Shown: positions 17,067-25,840, counted from the first letter of the stretch. The stretch is 64,000 bases of DNA from Aquimarina sp042434915 (GCF_042434915.1 NZ_CP170198.1:2294001-2358000), one strand, 5' to 3'. A program made the numbers and translations. The notes: generated from the sequence alone by a model not told the origin.

Positions 17067-18371
17067 TTATTGCTTTAAATAATTATTTATTTTTTCTATA
17101 CCTACTAATTCATAAACCATGGTTTTTCCTTCTTTACTTTTTATAACAATTCCTTTTTGCTCTAAATCTATTAAATCTCTACTCGCGGTCTGTCTAACAA
17201 TTTTGTGTCTTTCAGAATACATTGGTACGGTCATTTTTGTGTGCGGTTTAATAAATAAATAACCAAGCAAATCAGCTTGTCGTCTGTTAAATCCTTTTTG
17301 AATTAATTGAAAAGTTATTTTAGATGCTTTTTGACGCTCTTCTCTCTTTTTATCTCGGTAGCTTACTAAACTTTGAAAAGCCACCCTCAAACTTTTCATA
17401 GAATACATTATAAAATATGTCAAATCATTGTCGTCGTTCTCCGTTTTTAAAAATGCTTTGTCATAACTGGTTCGTGAATTAAGAATCGCTCTTGAAATGG
17501 AAATATGCCTTAGTAAAGAATATCCTTTTTTCATTAGATACCAGTAAAAAAGAGCTCTTGCTGTTCGTCCATTTCCATCGCCAAAAGGATGAATGTATCC
17601 CACCATGAAGTGAAGTATAGAGGCCTTTATAATAGGATGATAAAACTCATCTTCTTTATTTATAAAGTTTCTAAGTTGCTCTATCATTTCATTTACCTCA
17701 GAATGATCAGGTGCGGTAAAAGCAATTTCTCCGTCAATATGGTCTTTGACATATATTGGATGGTTTCTAAAGGTTCCTGCATAAACTGAAGCATCAGTCT
17801 TAACAGTCATTAGTTGATGAATGTCTAATATTAATTCTATGGATAAATCCTCATCCAATCTGTCTACTATTTCTTTAATAGCTCTAAAATTATTAATAAT
17901 CATCTGTTCAGATTCCGTTCTTGGATTTCTTCCAGATTTTATCATATTCCTTGCAACATCAGTAGTGGTAGCTGCTCCTTCAATCTGTGAAGAGGCAATA
18001 GCTTCTTCTATCAGAGAATTTTTAAAGTATTCCTGTTGTTCTTGAGGTGTAATTGAATTTTTATGTAGACCTCCTATGAGTTTTAAATCAAAATTGTGTA
18101 AATCTTCTTGAATGAATGATGTTAGATTATAGAAAAATCTATGATTTCCAAAATTCAATCGTTTAGCCCTGATTGATCTATGTATTTTAATCATTTCCCA
18201 GACCTTCTTGGGACTGTCGAAAGGTAAGTTCGGACGATGTTTTATTTCGGACCAATAAAAATATCTTTTGTCCGTTTCTTGAAAAAAAGAATTCATTCCA
18301 TTCTGATTAGTACATTCAATATATTTATTGAAGTCTAAACTTTTAATAAAGGGAGGCTTTTCGATTTTCAT
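17067..18371 (-). CDS. Class II Fic-family protein with winged-helix C-terminus
   Basis: A 434-residue Fic protein. The catalytic motif HPFGDGNGRTAR at about residues 255-266 contains the His needed for AMP transfer and the Gly/Asn/Arg phosphate loop. Upstream, SSQIEG near 126-131 matches the (S/T)xxxE(G/N) inhibitory helix of class II Fic proteins, so the enzyme should be auto-inhibited. Residues beyond about 370 (RRQADLLGYLFIK, RQTASRDLIDLEQKGIV) form a winged-helix DNA-binding domain. It thus looks able to bind DNA as well as modify a target. The ATG overlaps a large operator (18371-18416), which suggests autoregulation. The neighbour is a large ATPase gene. Confidence 0.93.
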   Translation of the reverse strand: MKIEKPPFIKSLDFNKYIECTNQNGMNSFFQETDKRYFYWSEIKHRPNLPFDSPKKVWEMIKIHRSIRAKRLNFGNHRFFYNLTSFIQEDLHNFDLKLIGGLHKNSITPQEQQEYFKNSLIEEAIASSQIEGAATTTDVARNMIKSGRNPRTESEQMIINNFRAIKEIVDRLDEDLSIELILDIHQLMTVKTDASVYAGTFRNHPIYVKDHIDGEIAFTAPDHSEVNEMIEQLRNFINKEDEFYHPIIKASILHFMVGYIHPFGDGNGRTARALFYWYLMKKGYSLLRHISISRAILNSRTSYDKAFLKTENDDNDLTYFIMYSMKSLRVAFQSLVSYRDKKREERQKASKITFQLIQKGFNRRQADLLGYLFIKPHTKMTVPMYSERHKIVRQTASRDLIDLEQKGIVIKSKEGKTMVYELVGIEKINNYLKQ

Positions 18372-18416
18372 GTTACAACGTGTTACAAATGACTATAAAT
18401 GTAACACATTGTAACA
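18371..18416 (-). promoter_or_regulatory. Four-half-site operator overlapping the Fic start codon
   Basis: Left arm TGTTACAACGTGTTACA (18371-18387) and right arm TGTAACACATTGTAACA (18400-18416) are reverse complements except for one base. Each arm holds two copies of the heptamer with a 10-base period, one helical turn. The site lies between a TAAATTTG -7 box and the start codon, so a bound protein would block initiation. Confidence 0.85.
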
Positions 18417-18423
18417 GGTAATT

Positions 18424-18431
18424 CAAATTTA
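18424..18431 (-). promoter_or_regulatory. -7 box of the Fic gene
   Basis: Read on the minus strand, TAAATTTG is an exact TAnnTTTG match 53 bases ahead of the Fic ATG and immediately upstream of the operator. A -33 element is not convincing. Confidence 0.5.
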
Positions 18432-18649
18432 TTAAGAAACTACCCAACAGTATATTTATTTTTGAGTATATATTAGGTGAAAGTAGCTGCTTGTAATTCG
18501 CTTTCTTTAATACCTCTGACTTAAAGTTTTTACACCTACAAAAACACTTAGCAATTCCCATACAAACTAATATCGACCCGGTTTAGTCAACAAGGCCTTT
18601 ATGCTCGGTTGTACCGACCGCATGAATGCTTAGTTATTGTGCATTCGTT

Positions 18650-21385
18650 TTATATTAATATTTCCTCAATTCGATTTGTCATTGAAGGATTGTTAAAGCT
18701 TCTCATGTTGTTTATTCCTCTGACCATTTTGTTAAATTCATTAATGTATCCTCTAACATCTAATGCTGTTCGTACTTCTGGAGAAGCTTCATGTATTCCA
18801 CTTTCTCCAGATATTTTATTATGAACATCCATTAATAAATCATAATCAGCTTCGCTTATTTCCCTTATGTCTCTCCATTCTTTTATTAAATCATTATTCT
18901 TATACACTTTTCGTTTTATATCTCCTAAGACGAAACGTTCGAAGAAATTATTGATAGTCGTTCTTATATGCTTATCAGCCTCCCTAATATCCCCAGCGAG
19001 TAAATTTGACCTCAATATTTCTATCCTCTTATCCCAATCAAGAGAAAGGAACATTACTTCTTCATTTATTGAACCTGGTTGAAGTATATGTTCAATTTGA
19101 TAGTAGGAACAACACTTATGAGTCAAATCAGATTGTGAATTGAATCCAATACATTGTTGTTGTTCGGATTCATTTTTGCAGATTTCACATTTACCCTTGT
19201 GTAACGGAGAGCCACCTAGTGATTTTTGTATTAACCTGTGGTAAAATTCGAAATTGTGAGTAAATACAATTACTTGATAAGATTTACTTAAATCGATTAT
19301 TTTGTCAACCAATTTATAAATATTTACTTGGTCCAAACTTGTGATAGGGTCATCAAATACTAAGATTTCATTATCATCGAAATCTAATTCCGTTAGCCAA
19401 TCACAAAGAGAAAAAACTTTAGCTTCTCCTTCGCTGAGAATTGATGATATTTCAAATTTACGTCCGTTTGAGTCTATTTTTCCGTCTATTTTACTTAACC
19501 CGCTCGGATTAGAAAATGAACGAACAATTTTTTCTCTTTTTGCCAATTCAAAATAATCTAGGTTTTCATTAAATTTAGAAACGTAATTATTCCTAATTAA
19601 ATCTCCTTCGACTCGGCCTTTGTCTCTTGAAACTTTAGATTTAATTCCTTGGAATCTTGAATATGATTGGTTGTATTTCTGGTAGTTCTCTACGGTTTCA
19701 ATAAGTGCTTTTACCAAATCTCTTTGAGCTATACAAAACTCAATGTCTTCAATTTTATTTAAGTCATTTTGAGCTTCCTTTCTAATTTTTTCAATCTCTA
19801 TTGATTGCTTTTTTAGAGAGTTTATTTGAGATGAGATTATTTCCTTTTCAGATTTCACAATTTGACATAACAATTCGTTTGCAACCCATGAATCATATAC
19901 TGATGAAGGTTCTTTTGTTAATCCTGAAACTTCTTGTTTTAGCCTTAAAAGTTCTTTGTTAGAATTAACTGTCGTTTGGAGACTATTTAAATCAACAATA
20001 GATTTGGTTTGAATGTCCCAAACTTGATTGAAATCACTGAATTCAATAGTTTTTGTTTGTTCTAGTGTAGATTTTTCAATTCTATTTACATACTCCTCAA
20101 TAGTTTTGGATAACCTTTGAATTTCTGTGCTTACTTCATTGTCAATTAGTTCATGAAGATTCTTTATCAAAGATTTATTTTCTTCTTCTAATGTTTGATT
20201 ACAGTAAAAGCATTTGTCCACATCCGAAGGGTAGTTTGCAATACCAAAAGTCAATGCAGTTTCCGCAATCTTTTTTAGAAGTGATACATAATCATCTTGA
20301 TGCAGTTTTGGATCAAATAACAACTGATACTTTTCAAATTGAGAATAATCAACGCTTTCCTTTAATGATGAAAGTTTATTAATGTTGTTTGTAATTTGCT
20401 CCAATTGAGCATATATATTAGTATTTTCAAGTGTGAATGAAATTACTTTGTCAAGGGTTTGAATCTTAGATTCTAAGGTCGCAGTTTTATCTAATAATTC
20501 TTGTATTGATAAATTGGATTTCTGAATATAATTTGGTTTTTGCTCAATATCTTCAGAAGAGAGTTCAACCGTATGTAACTCTTTGCATTTCTCTAAGATT
20601 AATTTTTTGTCAGCTTTATTATTAGTTAAAAAAGCTTTGATAGAGTTTTCTTTAGATAGTTTCAGTCCACTAATGATAATGTTGAGCTTTCCTTCAAAGT
20701 CTGAATCTAACTCAGAAAGCTGTGAGCTAACCTTGGACTCAACTTGCTCTATAGCATTTCGAAACTTCTCGTAGTATTCCAACTTATATCTATCAATGCT
20801 CCAGCCAGTATCTCTTTTTGAAAGTGAAGAGCTTAGAATTTCTCCATCACAAAATTTAACAAGTGAACTATTCCTAGAACCAGCAGTCCAATTGATAATT
20901 TCTGCGTTATCAGAAAAATTATTAGTACTTCCTTTCTTCTGCCATTTTAAATGAGAGTCCTTATCTCGAAATTCGATTTTAGCATTCGGTGCATTATCAT
21001 TCGCATTATAAATGTTGCCTACAATAGCTTGATTGCTATGAAAAGCATCCTTTAAAATCTTATAATAGCTACTCTTACCACTACCGTTTTTACCGTAAAT
21101 AATCGTAAGGTTTGGACTAAATTCAATTTTTTCATTGTCATATAAGCCTCCAATATTTTCATTTTCTCGCAGTTGGAACAGGCTTTTGTTTGAATGACTT
21201 ATATCTTCAGAAGACACATTAATTTCTACATCATCAATAACCTCATTTGAATGAATATCTTGAAATGCTGAATCAATATCATTTTGTGTTATAGTTGCAT
21301 TTAAGCACAATTGATTCTTTAATTGACTTATCCATTTTACTCCATTAAAATTTAATTTGGATAATTCCTCAATAGCATTACTCAT
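18650..21385 (-). CDS. Zinc-hook ABC ATPase, RloC/PrrC-like (AAA_13 type)
   Basis: A 911-residue SMC/Rad50-like ATPase. Walker A is IIYGKNGSGKSS near residue 95. Long coiled-coil segments follow on both sides of a CFYC zinc-hook tip at about 394-397. The ABC signature is LSEGEAK, Walker B is ILVFDDPITSLD and the H-loop is VFTHNFEF. A second Cys cluster (CEIC, then C, then CC) lies after the H-loop. The C-terminal 140 residues resemble the effector end of AAA_13 proteins. The architecture fits RloC-like DNA-damage-sensing anticodon nucleases, but I could not place the canonical Arg/Glu/His triad. It sits beside the Fic gene, which makes a defence or toxin role plausible but unproven. Confidence 0.8.
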   Translation of the reverse strand: MSNAIEELSKLNFNGVKWISQLKNQLCLNATITQNDIDSAFQDIHSNEVIDDVEINVSSEDISHSNKSLFQLRENENIGGLYDNEKIEFSPNLTIIYGKNGSGKSSYYKILKDAFHSNQAIVGNIYNANDNAPNAKIEFRDKDSHLKWQKKGSTNNFSDNAEIINWTAGSRNSSLVKFCDGEILSSSLSKRDTGWSIDRYKLEYYEKFRNAIEQVESKVSSQLSELDSDFEGKLNIIISGLKLSKENSIKAFLTNNKADKKLILEKCKELHTVELSSEDIEQKPNYIQKSNLSIQELLDKTATLESKIQTLDKVISFTLENTNIYAQLEQITNNINKLSSLKESVDYSQFEKYQLLFDPKLHQDDYVSLLKKIAETALTFGIANYPSDVDKCFYCNQTLEEENKSLIKNLHELIDNEVSTEIQRLSKTIEEYVNRIEKSTLEQTKTIEFSDFNQVWDIQTKSIVDLNSLQTTVNSNKELLRLKQEVSGLTKEPSSVYDSWVANELLCQIVKSEKEIISSQINSLKKQSIEIEKIRKEAQNDLNKIEDIEFCIAQRDLVKALIETVENYQKYNQSYSRFQGIKSKVSRDKGRVEGDLIRNNYVSKFNENLDYFELAKREKIVRSFSNPSGLSKIDGKIDSNGRKFEISSILSEGEAKVFSLCDWLTELDFDDNEILVFDDPITSLDQVNIYKLVDKIIDLSKSYQVIVFTHNFEFYHRLIQKSLGGSPLHKGKCEICKNESEQQQCIGFNSQSDLTHKCCSYYQIEHILQPGSINEEVMFLSLDWDKRIEILRSNLLAGDIREADKHIRTTINNFFERFVLGDIKRKVYKNNDLIKEWRDIREISEADYDLLMDVHNKISGESGIHEASPEVRTALDVRGYINEFNKMVRGINNMRSFNNPSMTNRIEEILI

Positions 21386-21430
21386 TTATGATTGTTTTTT
21401 TCGTTTTACCTAATGATGCACAACAATGTT

Positions 21431-21455
21431 ATATAGTCACCTTTGGTAACTATAT
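21431..21455. promoter_or_regulatory. 25-bp palindrome upstream of the ATPase gene
   Basis: ATATAGTCACC (21431-21441) and GGTAACTATAT (21445-21455) are inverted copies with one mismatch around a TTT spacer. The site begins 45 bases before the ATPase start codon and is a candidate operator. Its sequence differs from the Fic operator, so the same protein need not bind both. Confidence 0.5.
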
Positions 21456-21616
21456 TTCTCTTTTACAAGCACTACCTTAAAGATTCTAAGTGGGGTTGGT
21501 AATGGGTTTTAAGATCACTAAGCTACATAAAATTTATAACTTCTTCCTACAATATCACTTCTTCCCACCCTATCTTACAACTTTGATCAACAACATAAAT
21601 TGTTATACCTCAACAC

Positions 21617-21910
21617 GATATTTCCGTATGTAAAGACAACATTTCTTTACATAAAGACAATATTTCTGCATTTAAAAATGACATTTCGGCACCTCAAGAT
21701 AATATTTCTGTACCCTAAGACGACATTGCGGCAGGTCAAGATGATATTTCCGTACCCAAAGACGACATTGCGGCAGGTAAAGATGCTATTTCCGTACTTA
21801 AAGATGACATTTCGGCACCTCAAGATGATATTTCCGTACCCGAAGGCAATATCGCTGAACCTTACCATACTATTACTGTACCCAGAGATGATATATTCAC
21901 CCCATTTTAG
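21617..21910. repeat. 21-bp tandem repeat array, about 14 units
   Basis: Fourteen consecutive 21-base units follow the pattern GAYATTTCCGTACCYAARGAY, with degenerate edges. One internal stop (21716-21718) interrupts the plus frame that would read DDISVPK-like heptads. The other frames are open and give heptads such as YGNIILRCRNV on the minus strand. Units 4 and 10 are nearly identical, as are 6 and 8, which suggests higher-order duplication of a 42-base pair of units. The role is unknown. Confidence 0.85.
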
Positions 21911-21951
21911 CACCTATCTAGGATTGCAAAACCCTTACCTTTTGATAGTAC

Positions 21952-23232
21952 TTACGAAGTTGCTTCAATTCCTTTTTTAAGCAGTTGTCCAAAATTGTAC
22001 ATATCGACAAACGAACAGTAAAAAGGTGCTGGAGCTAATCGAATCACATTGGGTTCTCGCCAATCGGTCACCACTCCGTTGTCCATCAAATAGGTAAACA
22101 AGGATTTACCCGAACCGTGTAAGAATACCGATAACTGTGTCCCACGTTGGGTAGGATCAGATGGTGTAATAATCTCAAACGACCCCGCTACTTGTGCATC
22201 AATATCTTTTAGTATAAATTCTAAGTACTGCACGATCAAGTCTCTTTTGGTAAATAACGGCTCTACCCCTACTTCTTCAAACAGCTGTAGCGAGGCCAAA
22301 TATGGAGCTAATGCCAAGATGGGTGCATTACTTACCTGCCATGCATCTGCGTTGGGCATGGGTTCAAATTCTGGTTTCATCAAAAAACGATCTTCCTTTT
22401 TTGTTCCCCACCAGCCCTCAAACCGCGGAATCTCTTTAGAATTATGAAAACGCTCATGAATGTAACATCCCGAAGCATTACCCGGTCCGCTATTCATATA
22501 TTTGTAACTGCACCAAGCAGCAAAATCTGCATCCCAATCATGCAATTTTAATTCAATATTACCAGCAGCATGCGCCAAATCCCAACCTACAAAAGCACCG
22601 ATCTCATGCCCTGCCTTGGTAATAGTTTCCATATCAAACACCTGCCCCGTATAGTAGTTTACTCCGCCAATAAAAACCAAGGCACATGCATCTCCTACCT
22701 CTTTGATCGTTTGTAAAATATCTTCGGTTCTAAAATTGTGTTCGCCCTCTCGCTTCTTGATTTCGACAATAGCATCCTTGGGATCATAACCATGAAAACG
22801 CACTTGACTTTGCAATAAATATTGATCACTGGGAAATGCTTTTTCTTCACAGATAATTTTATACCGCTTTGCAGTAGGTCGGTAAAAAGAAACCATCAAT
22901 AAATGTAAGTTAATCGTCAAGGTATTCATCACCGTGATTTCTGAAGGTTTTGCACCTACGATTTTGGATAAGGGTTCGGCAAGACGCTCGTGGTAATCCC
23001 ACCATGGTTTATCAGCATAAAAATGACCCTCGACTGCCATCTCACTCCAATCAGTCATAATTTCATTTACATACTCTTGCGCATTTTTTGGTTGTAACCC
23101 CAGTGAATTACCCGTAAAATATATAACATCATTTCCATTATGTTTCGGAAATAAAAAACGATCTCTATACGAGCGCAACGGATCATTTTTATCTAACTGC
23201 TCGGCAAACTCTAGCGTATTCTTAAACTGCAT
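21952..23232 (-). CDS. kynU: Kynureninase
   Basis: A 426-residue PLP-dependent enzyme of the aspartate aminotransferase fold. The Schiff-base Lys is in WCSYKYMNSGPG and the upstream VGWDLAHAAGN holds the Asp that pairs with the pyridine nitrogen. N-terminal YFTGNSLGLQPKNA and GFEGWWGTKKEDRF-like phrases are specific for kynureninase, which cleaves kynurenine or 3-hydroxykynurenine into anthranilate or 3-hydroxyanthranilate plus alanine. Together with kmo in this window it supplies two steps of tryptophan breakdown or NAD synthesis. It faces away from an O-methyltransferase gene that starts about 100 bases upstream on the other strand. Confidence 0.95.
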   Translation of the reverse strand: MQFKNTLEFAEQLDKNDPLRSYRDRFLFPKHNGNDVIYFTGNSLGLQPKNAQEYVNEIMTDWSEMAVEGHFYADKPWWDYHERLAEPLSKIVGAKPSEITVMNTLTINLHLLMVSFYRPTAKRYKIICEEKAFPSDQYLLQSQVRFHGYDPKDAIVEIKKREGEHNFRTEDILQTIKEVGDACALVFIGGVNYYTGQVFDMETITKAGHEIGAFVGWDLAHAAGNIELKLHDWDADFAAWCSYKYMNSGPGNASGCYIHERFHNSKEIPRFEGWWGTKKEDRFLMKPEFEPMPNADAWQVSNAPILALAPYLASLQLFEEVGVEPLFTKRDLIVQYLEFILKDIDAQVAGSFEIITPSDPTQRGTQLSVFLHGSGKSLFTYLMDNGVVTDWREPNVIRLAPAPFYCSFVDMYNFGQLLKKGIEATS

Positions 23233-23307
23233 GCTTGTTTTTCAGTAAAAATATGCAATTCTTCATAAATCCAAAGCCAAAAGCCTCTTAAGTATTGCGT
23301 TTATAAT

Positions 23308-23315
23308 TAATTTTG
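23308..23315 (+). promoter_or_regulatory. -7 box of the O-methyltransferase gene
   Basis: TAATTTTG is an exact TAnnTTTG match. It overlaps the upstream in-frame TTG codon at 23313, which argues that translation starts at ATG 23331 from a short leader instead. Confidence 0.4.
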
Positions 23316-23330
23316 AAAAAAAATAAACAC

Positions 23331-23972
23331 ATGCATTTTATACCCGAAGCACTCGATGATTATGTAGTACAACACTCTGAGAAAGAACCTGAGTTACTCA
23401 AGCAATTAACGCGAGAAACCTATCAAAAAATCTTACAACCTCGTATGCTTAGTGGTCATTATCAAGGACGGGTATTAAGTATGCTATCCAAGATCATTAG
23501 CCCTATCAATGTATTGGAAATCGGAACCTATACTGGCTATTCTGCATTATGTCTAGCAGAAGGTATGAAGCCTGACGGACAGCTGCATACGATCGACACC
23601 AATGAAGAATTGGTTGATTTTCAGCGAAAGTATTTTGATTTATCTCCTTACGGAAAACAGATTACGCAACATACTGGAGATGCAACAAAGATAATTCCGC
23701 AGCTCACCGAAACATTTGATTTGGTTTTTATAGATGCCGATAAGCCGAACTATCCCACGTATTTTGAATTGATTATTGACAAACTGAATCCTGGGGGCAT
23801 TATACTGTCTGACAATGTCCTCTGGAGCGGAAAAGTACTGGAAAAACTTGCAAAAGATGACTTCTCGACTGAAGCATTACTACGTTATAACAGCTTACTG
23901 GCAATGGATGAACGGGTAGAGACCGTGATTTTACCGATTCGCGACGGTTTGACAATAAGCCGAAAATTATAG
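23331..23972 (+). CDS. SAM-dependent O-methyltransferase, catechol-OMT type
   Basis: A 213-residue methyltransferase. The SAM-binding motif I is VLEIGTYTGYSALCLAEGM at about residues 62-80. Motif II-like DTNEELVDFQRKYF and motif DLVFIDADKPNYPTYF provide the acidic residues that bind the metal. ILSDNVLWSGKV completes the class. The set matches metal-dependent catechol/caffeoyl-CoA O-methyltransferases. The substrate is unknown, although its divergent position next to kynureninase raises the possibility of a hydroxylated aromatic. I chose ATG 23331 over an upstream TTG because a promoter box lies over the latter. Confidence 0.92.
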   Translation: MHFIPEALDDYVVQHSEKEPELLKQLTRETYQKILQPRMLSGHYQGRVLSMLSKIISPINVLEIGTYTGYSALCLAEGMKPDGQLHTIDTNEELVDFQRKYFDLSPYGKQITQHTGDATKIIPQLTETFDLVFIDADKPNYPTYFELIIDKLNPGGIILSDNVLWSGKVLEKLAKDDFSTEALLRYNSLLAMDERVETVILPIRDGLTISRKL

Positions 23973-23978
23973 TTACAT

Positions 23979-24005
23979 AAAAAGAGAGGCTGCGCCTCTC
24001 TTTTT
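23979..24005. terminator. Bidirectional terminator
   Basis: Perfect arms AAAAAGAGAGGC and GCCTCTCTTTTT flank the loop TGC, just after the O-methyltransferase stop. The A and T tracts serve both this gene and the convergent subtilase gene. Confidence 0.9.
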
Positions 24006-24038
24006 GTTGATTATTCTCAATTTTAATTTTTATTTCAC

Positions 24039-25535
24039 TTACTGTACTGCTTTTAATACATCGATATTACCATACCCAAAATCACCATTGCGATTAGGAT
24101 AAAATTCGCCAGCTCTTTTTAATTTATCCAGTACCTGTGCTCTTGTCATGGCAGGGTTTGTGGCCCATACCAAAGCTGCAGCACCAGCTGTCATCGCTGT
24201 AGCTACAGATGATCCACCAACATAACTACGACTACCATTATTAAAACCAATAACAGGTACATTTTTACGAGAACCACCCGATCGCTCCATCACCATAGTA
24301 AAATCAATCTTATTACCATCATGACAAATATCGCATAATTTATACCCATTATCCTTAATACCCGTTACGGCAACAGTTTCACTCATACTTGCAGGAAAGA
24401 TAACACCGTACCAATTGGTAAAAGTTGTAGACGTCCCGCCTGCCGCAATAATCATTTTACCTTTACTATACGCATATTTCACCGCATCTTTTACATTACC
24501 AATTGACCATGGGTATCCTACAGACATCGAGATAATTTTGACTGTGCTTCTATTACCCAAAGCGGTTAGTGCATTACTTACCCCTTTTCTCTCATGATAA
24601 TCATTGAGAATTACATCTTCGGTACCCCGGTAGGCTACTAGGTTACAATTATATGCGACTCCAACAGGCATAAAATTATCGTTACGTGGTGATGCAATAG
24701 CAGATGCCATCGATGTACCATGACCACACTTATCATTGGGACCATCGGTATCATTTACCCAAAACCAAGGAGAATCAATAAATGTCCCTATACGCTCTAC
24801 TGTTCGTCCATTTGAGACTCCATCATTAAAACTGCTTCCTAAGAGGGGTTGATTTGCAGAAATGCCTGTATCTATTAACCCCACTGTAATACCTGCACCT
24901 GTACTGTAGTTCCATGCCTGAGAAATTTTGTGTATATCATAGTTCCAAGGCAACCAGGAATTTGGAGTAATGACACGGTAATCTGCACTATTAATAGTCT
25001 CTCCTCCTTGTGCACACCCAGAACCCGAACGTTCCAGTTTTGGAGTTTCTTGTAAATATGAGCTATAGCCAATAGGCTCCAAGTATCTAATATCATTGGC
25101 TCGCTGCAAAGCCACAATGGTTTCTAATTGCGTTACTTTAACATCTACTACATTAAGAATTGCATCTTCATTTACTACTGTAGATGAACGATTTACTGCC
25201 TCTTGTTTACCAACGATCGCGTAGATGTTTTCTTTAACCGAGTTTAGGCGTGGGGAGCGTTGTTCGGAAAAACTCTCTCCTTTATCACCGTAACCTACAC
25301 TCAAAATTTCATCTCCGTGTACTACAGCACTCCAGAGTACAACTGCAGGGGCTTTTGTCCAATTTACATCACCCGATCTTTTTAATTCACCCTCGATATA
25401 GCGATTTACTTCTTTGATTGATAAAAGCTTTTGTGTTTCTAATTGCTCTGTTTCAACTTGATCCAGTATTTCTTTGTCGTTGGAGCAAGAAAAGCCTAGC
25501 ATTAATCCAATAATGGCCAATGTAATTTTTTTCAT
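24039..25535 (-). CDS. S8 family (subtilisin-like) serine peptidase, lipoprotein
   Basis: A 498-residue subtilase. The start at 25535 (MKKITLAIIGLMLGFSC) gives a lipoprotein signal with Cys near residue 17, so I prefer it over the upstream TTG. The catalytic triad is Asp in VGLIDTGIS (about 221), His in CGHGTSMASA (about 269) and Ser in GGSSVATAM (about 441). The catalytic Ser motif is GSSVA rather than the usual GTSMA. Residues about 25-190 form a propeptide-like domain. No T9SS sorting domain is present, so it is probably a surface or periplasmic lipoprotein that matures by self-cleavage. It is convergent with the O-methyltransferase gene. Confidence 0.93.
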   Translation of the reverse strand: MKKITLAIIGLMLGFSCSNDKEILDQVETEQLETQKLLSIKEVNRYIEGELKRSGDVNWTKAPAVVLWSAVVHGDEILSVGYGDKGESFSEQRSPRLNSVKENIYAIVGKQEAVNRSSTVVNEDAILNVVDVKVTQLETIVALQRANDIRYLEPIGYSSYLQETPKLERSGSGCAQGGETINSADYRVITPNSWLPWNYDIHKISQAWNYSTGAGITVGLIDTGISANQPLLGSSFNDGVSNGRTVERIGTFIDSPWFWVNDTDGPNDKCGHGTSMASAIASPRNDNFMPVGVAYNCNLVAYRGTEDVILNDYHERKGVSNALTALGNRSTVKIISMSVGYPWSIGNVKDAVKYAYSKGKMIIAAGGTSTTFTNWYGVIFPASMSETVAVTGIKDNGYKLCDICHDGNKIDFTMVMERSGGSRKNVPVIGFNNGSRSYVGGSSVATAMTAGAAALVWATNPAMTRAQVLDKLKRAGEFYPNRNGDFGYGNIDVLKAVQ

Positions 25536-25840
25536 TTCTTTAGTGTTTGAGTTTGTGAATAACAACAGAACATTAATTAAATATTTATCATATTAAATGA
25601 GTATTCCGTAAATTTTAAACTAAAGTATTAAATTATTATCATTTTTAATAACCATAAATTGCATTATACATAATATGCGTTTGTTTTATTATGCTTGCAT
25701 AGTAGCTGTAGCCCACTGACACTAAGGCCAGCTAGGTATTTTTTAAAAAATATAGAAAAGTAAACTTTAACACATAGATGCATCAAAACAAGGCGTCATC
25801 GTGATACGCTATCTAGGGTGTAGTGAGATTTATTAAGGAG
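25536..25840. other. Gene-free stretch between the subtilase and tatA genes
   Basis: An AT-rich interval of about 305 bases containing the subtilase upstream region. I see no reading frame, RNA gene or clear hairpin here. Confidence 0.5.

Larger units (their letters stand above)
21386..21951. other. Gene-free region holding a palindrome and a repeat array
   Basis: This 566-base gap between the ATPase and kynureninase genes carries the ATPase promoter region, a 25-base palindrome (21431-21455) and a 21-base tandem repeat array (21617-21910). Open frames exist on both strands of the array, but they are a by-product of a repeat length divisible by three. I see no ordinary gene. Confidence 0.7.

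Noticed and set aside
18373..18561. Minus-strand frame of 62 codons upstream of the Fic gene
   Set aside because: It overlaps the Fic operator and -7 box and lacks coding character.
18590..18660. Short GAATGC/GCATTC inverted repeat after the ATPase gene
   Set aside because: The arms are only six bases, with an 11-base loop and no clear T tract on the ATPase strand, so I do not call a terminator.
17067..21951. Attachment sites or a transposase that would define a mobile island
   Set aside because: I found no integrase, transposase, tRNA-end duplication or direct repeat at the segment edges, so the accessory nature remains an inference.
21600..21980. Plus-strand frame of 126 codons over the tandem repeats
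   Set aside because: It starts with TTG, runs into the kynU 3' end and is explained by the repeat length being divisible by three. The minus-strand frame of 88 codons has the same cause.
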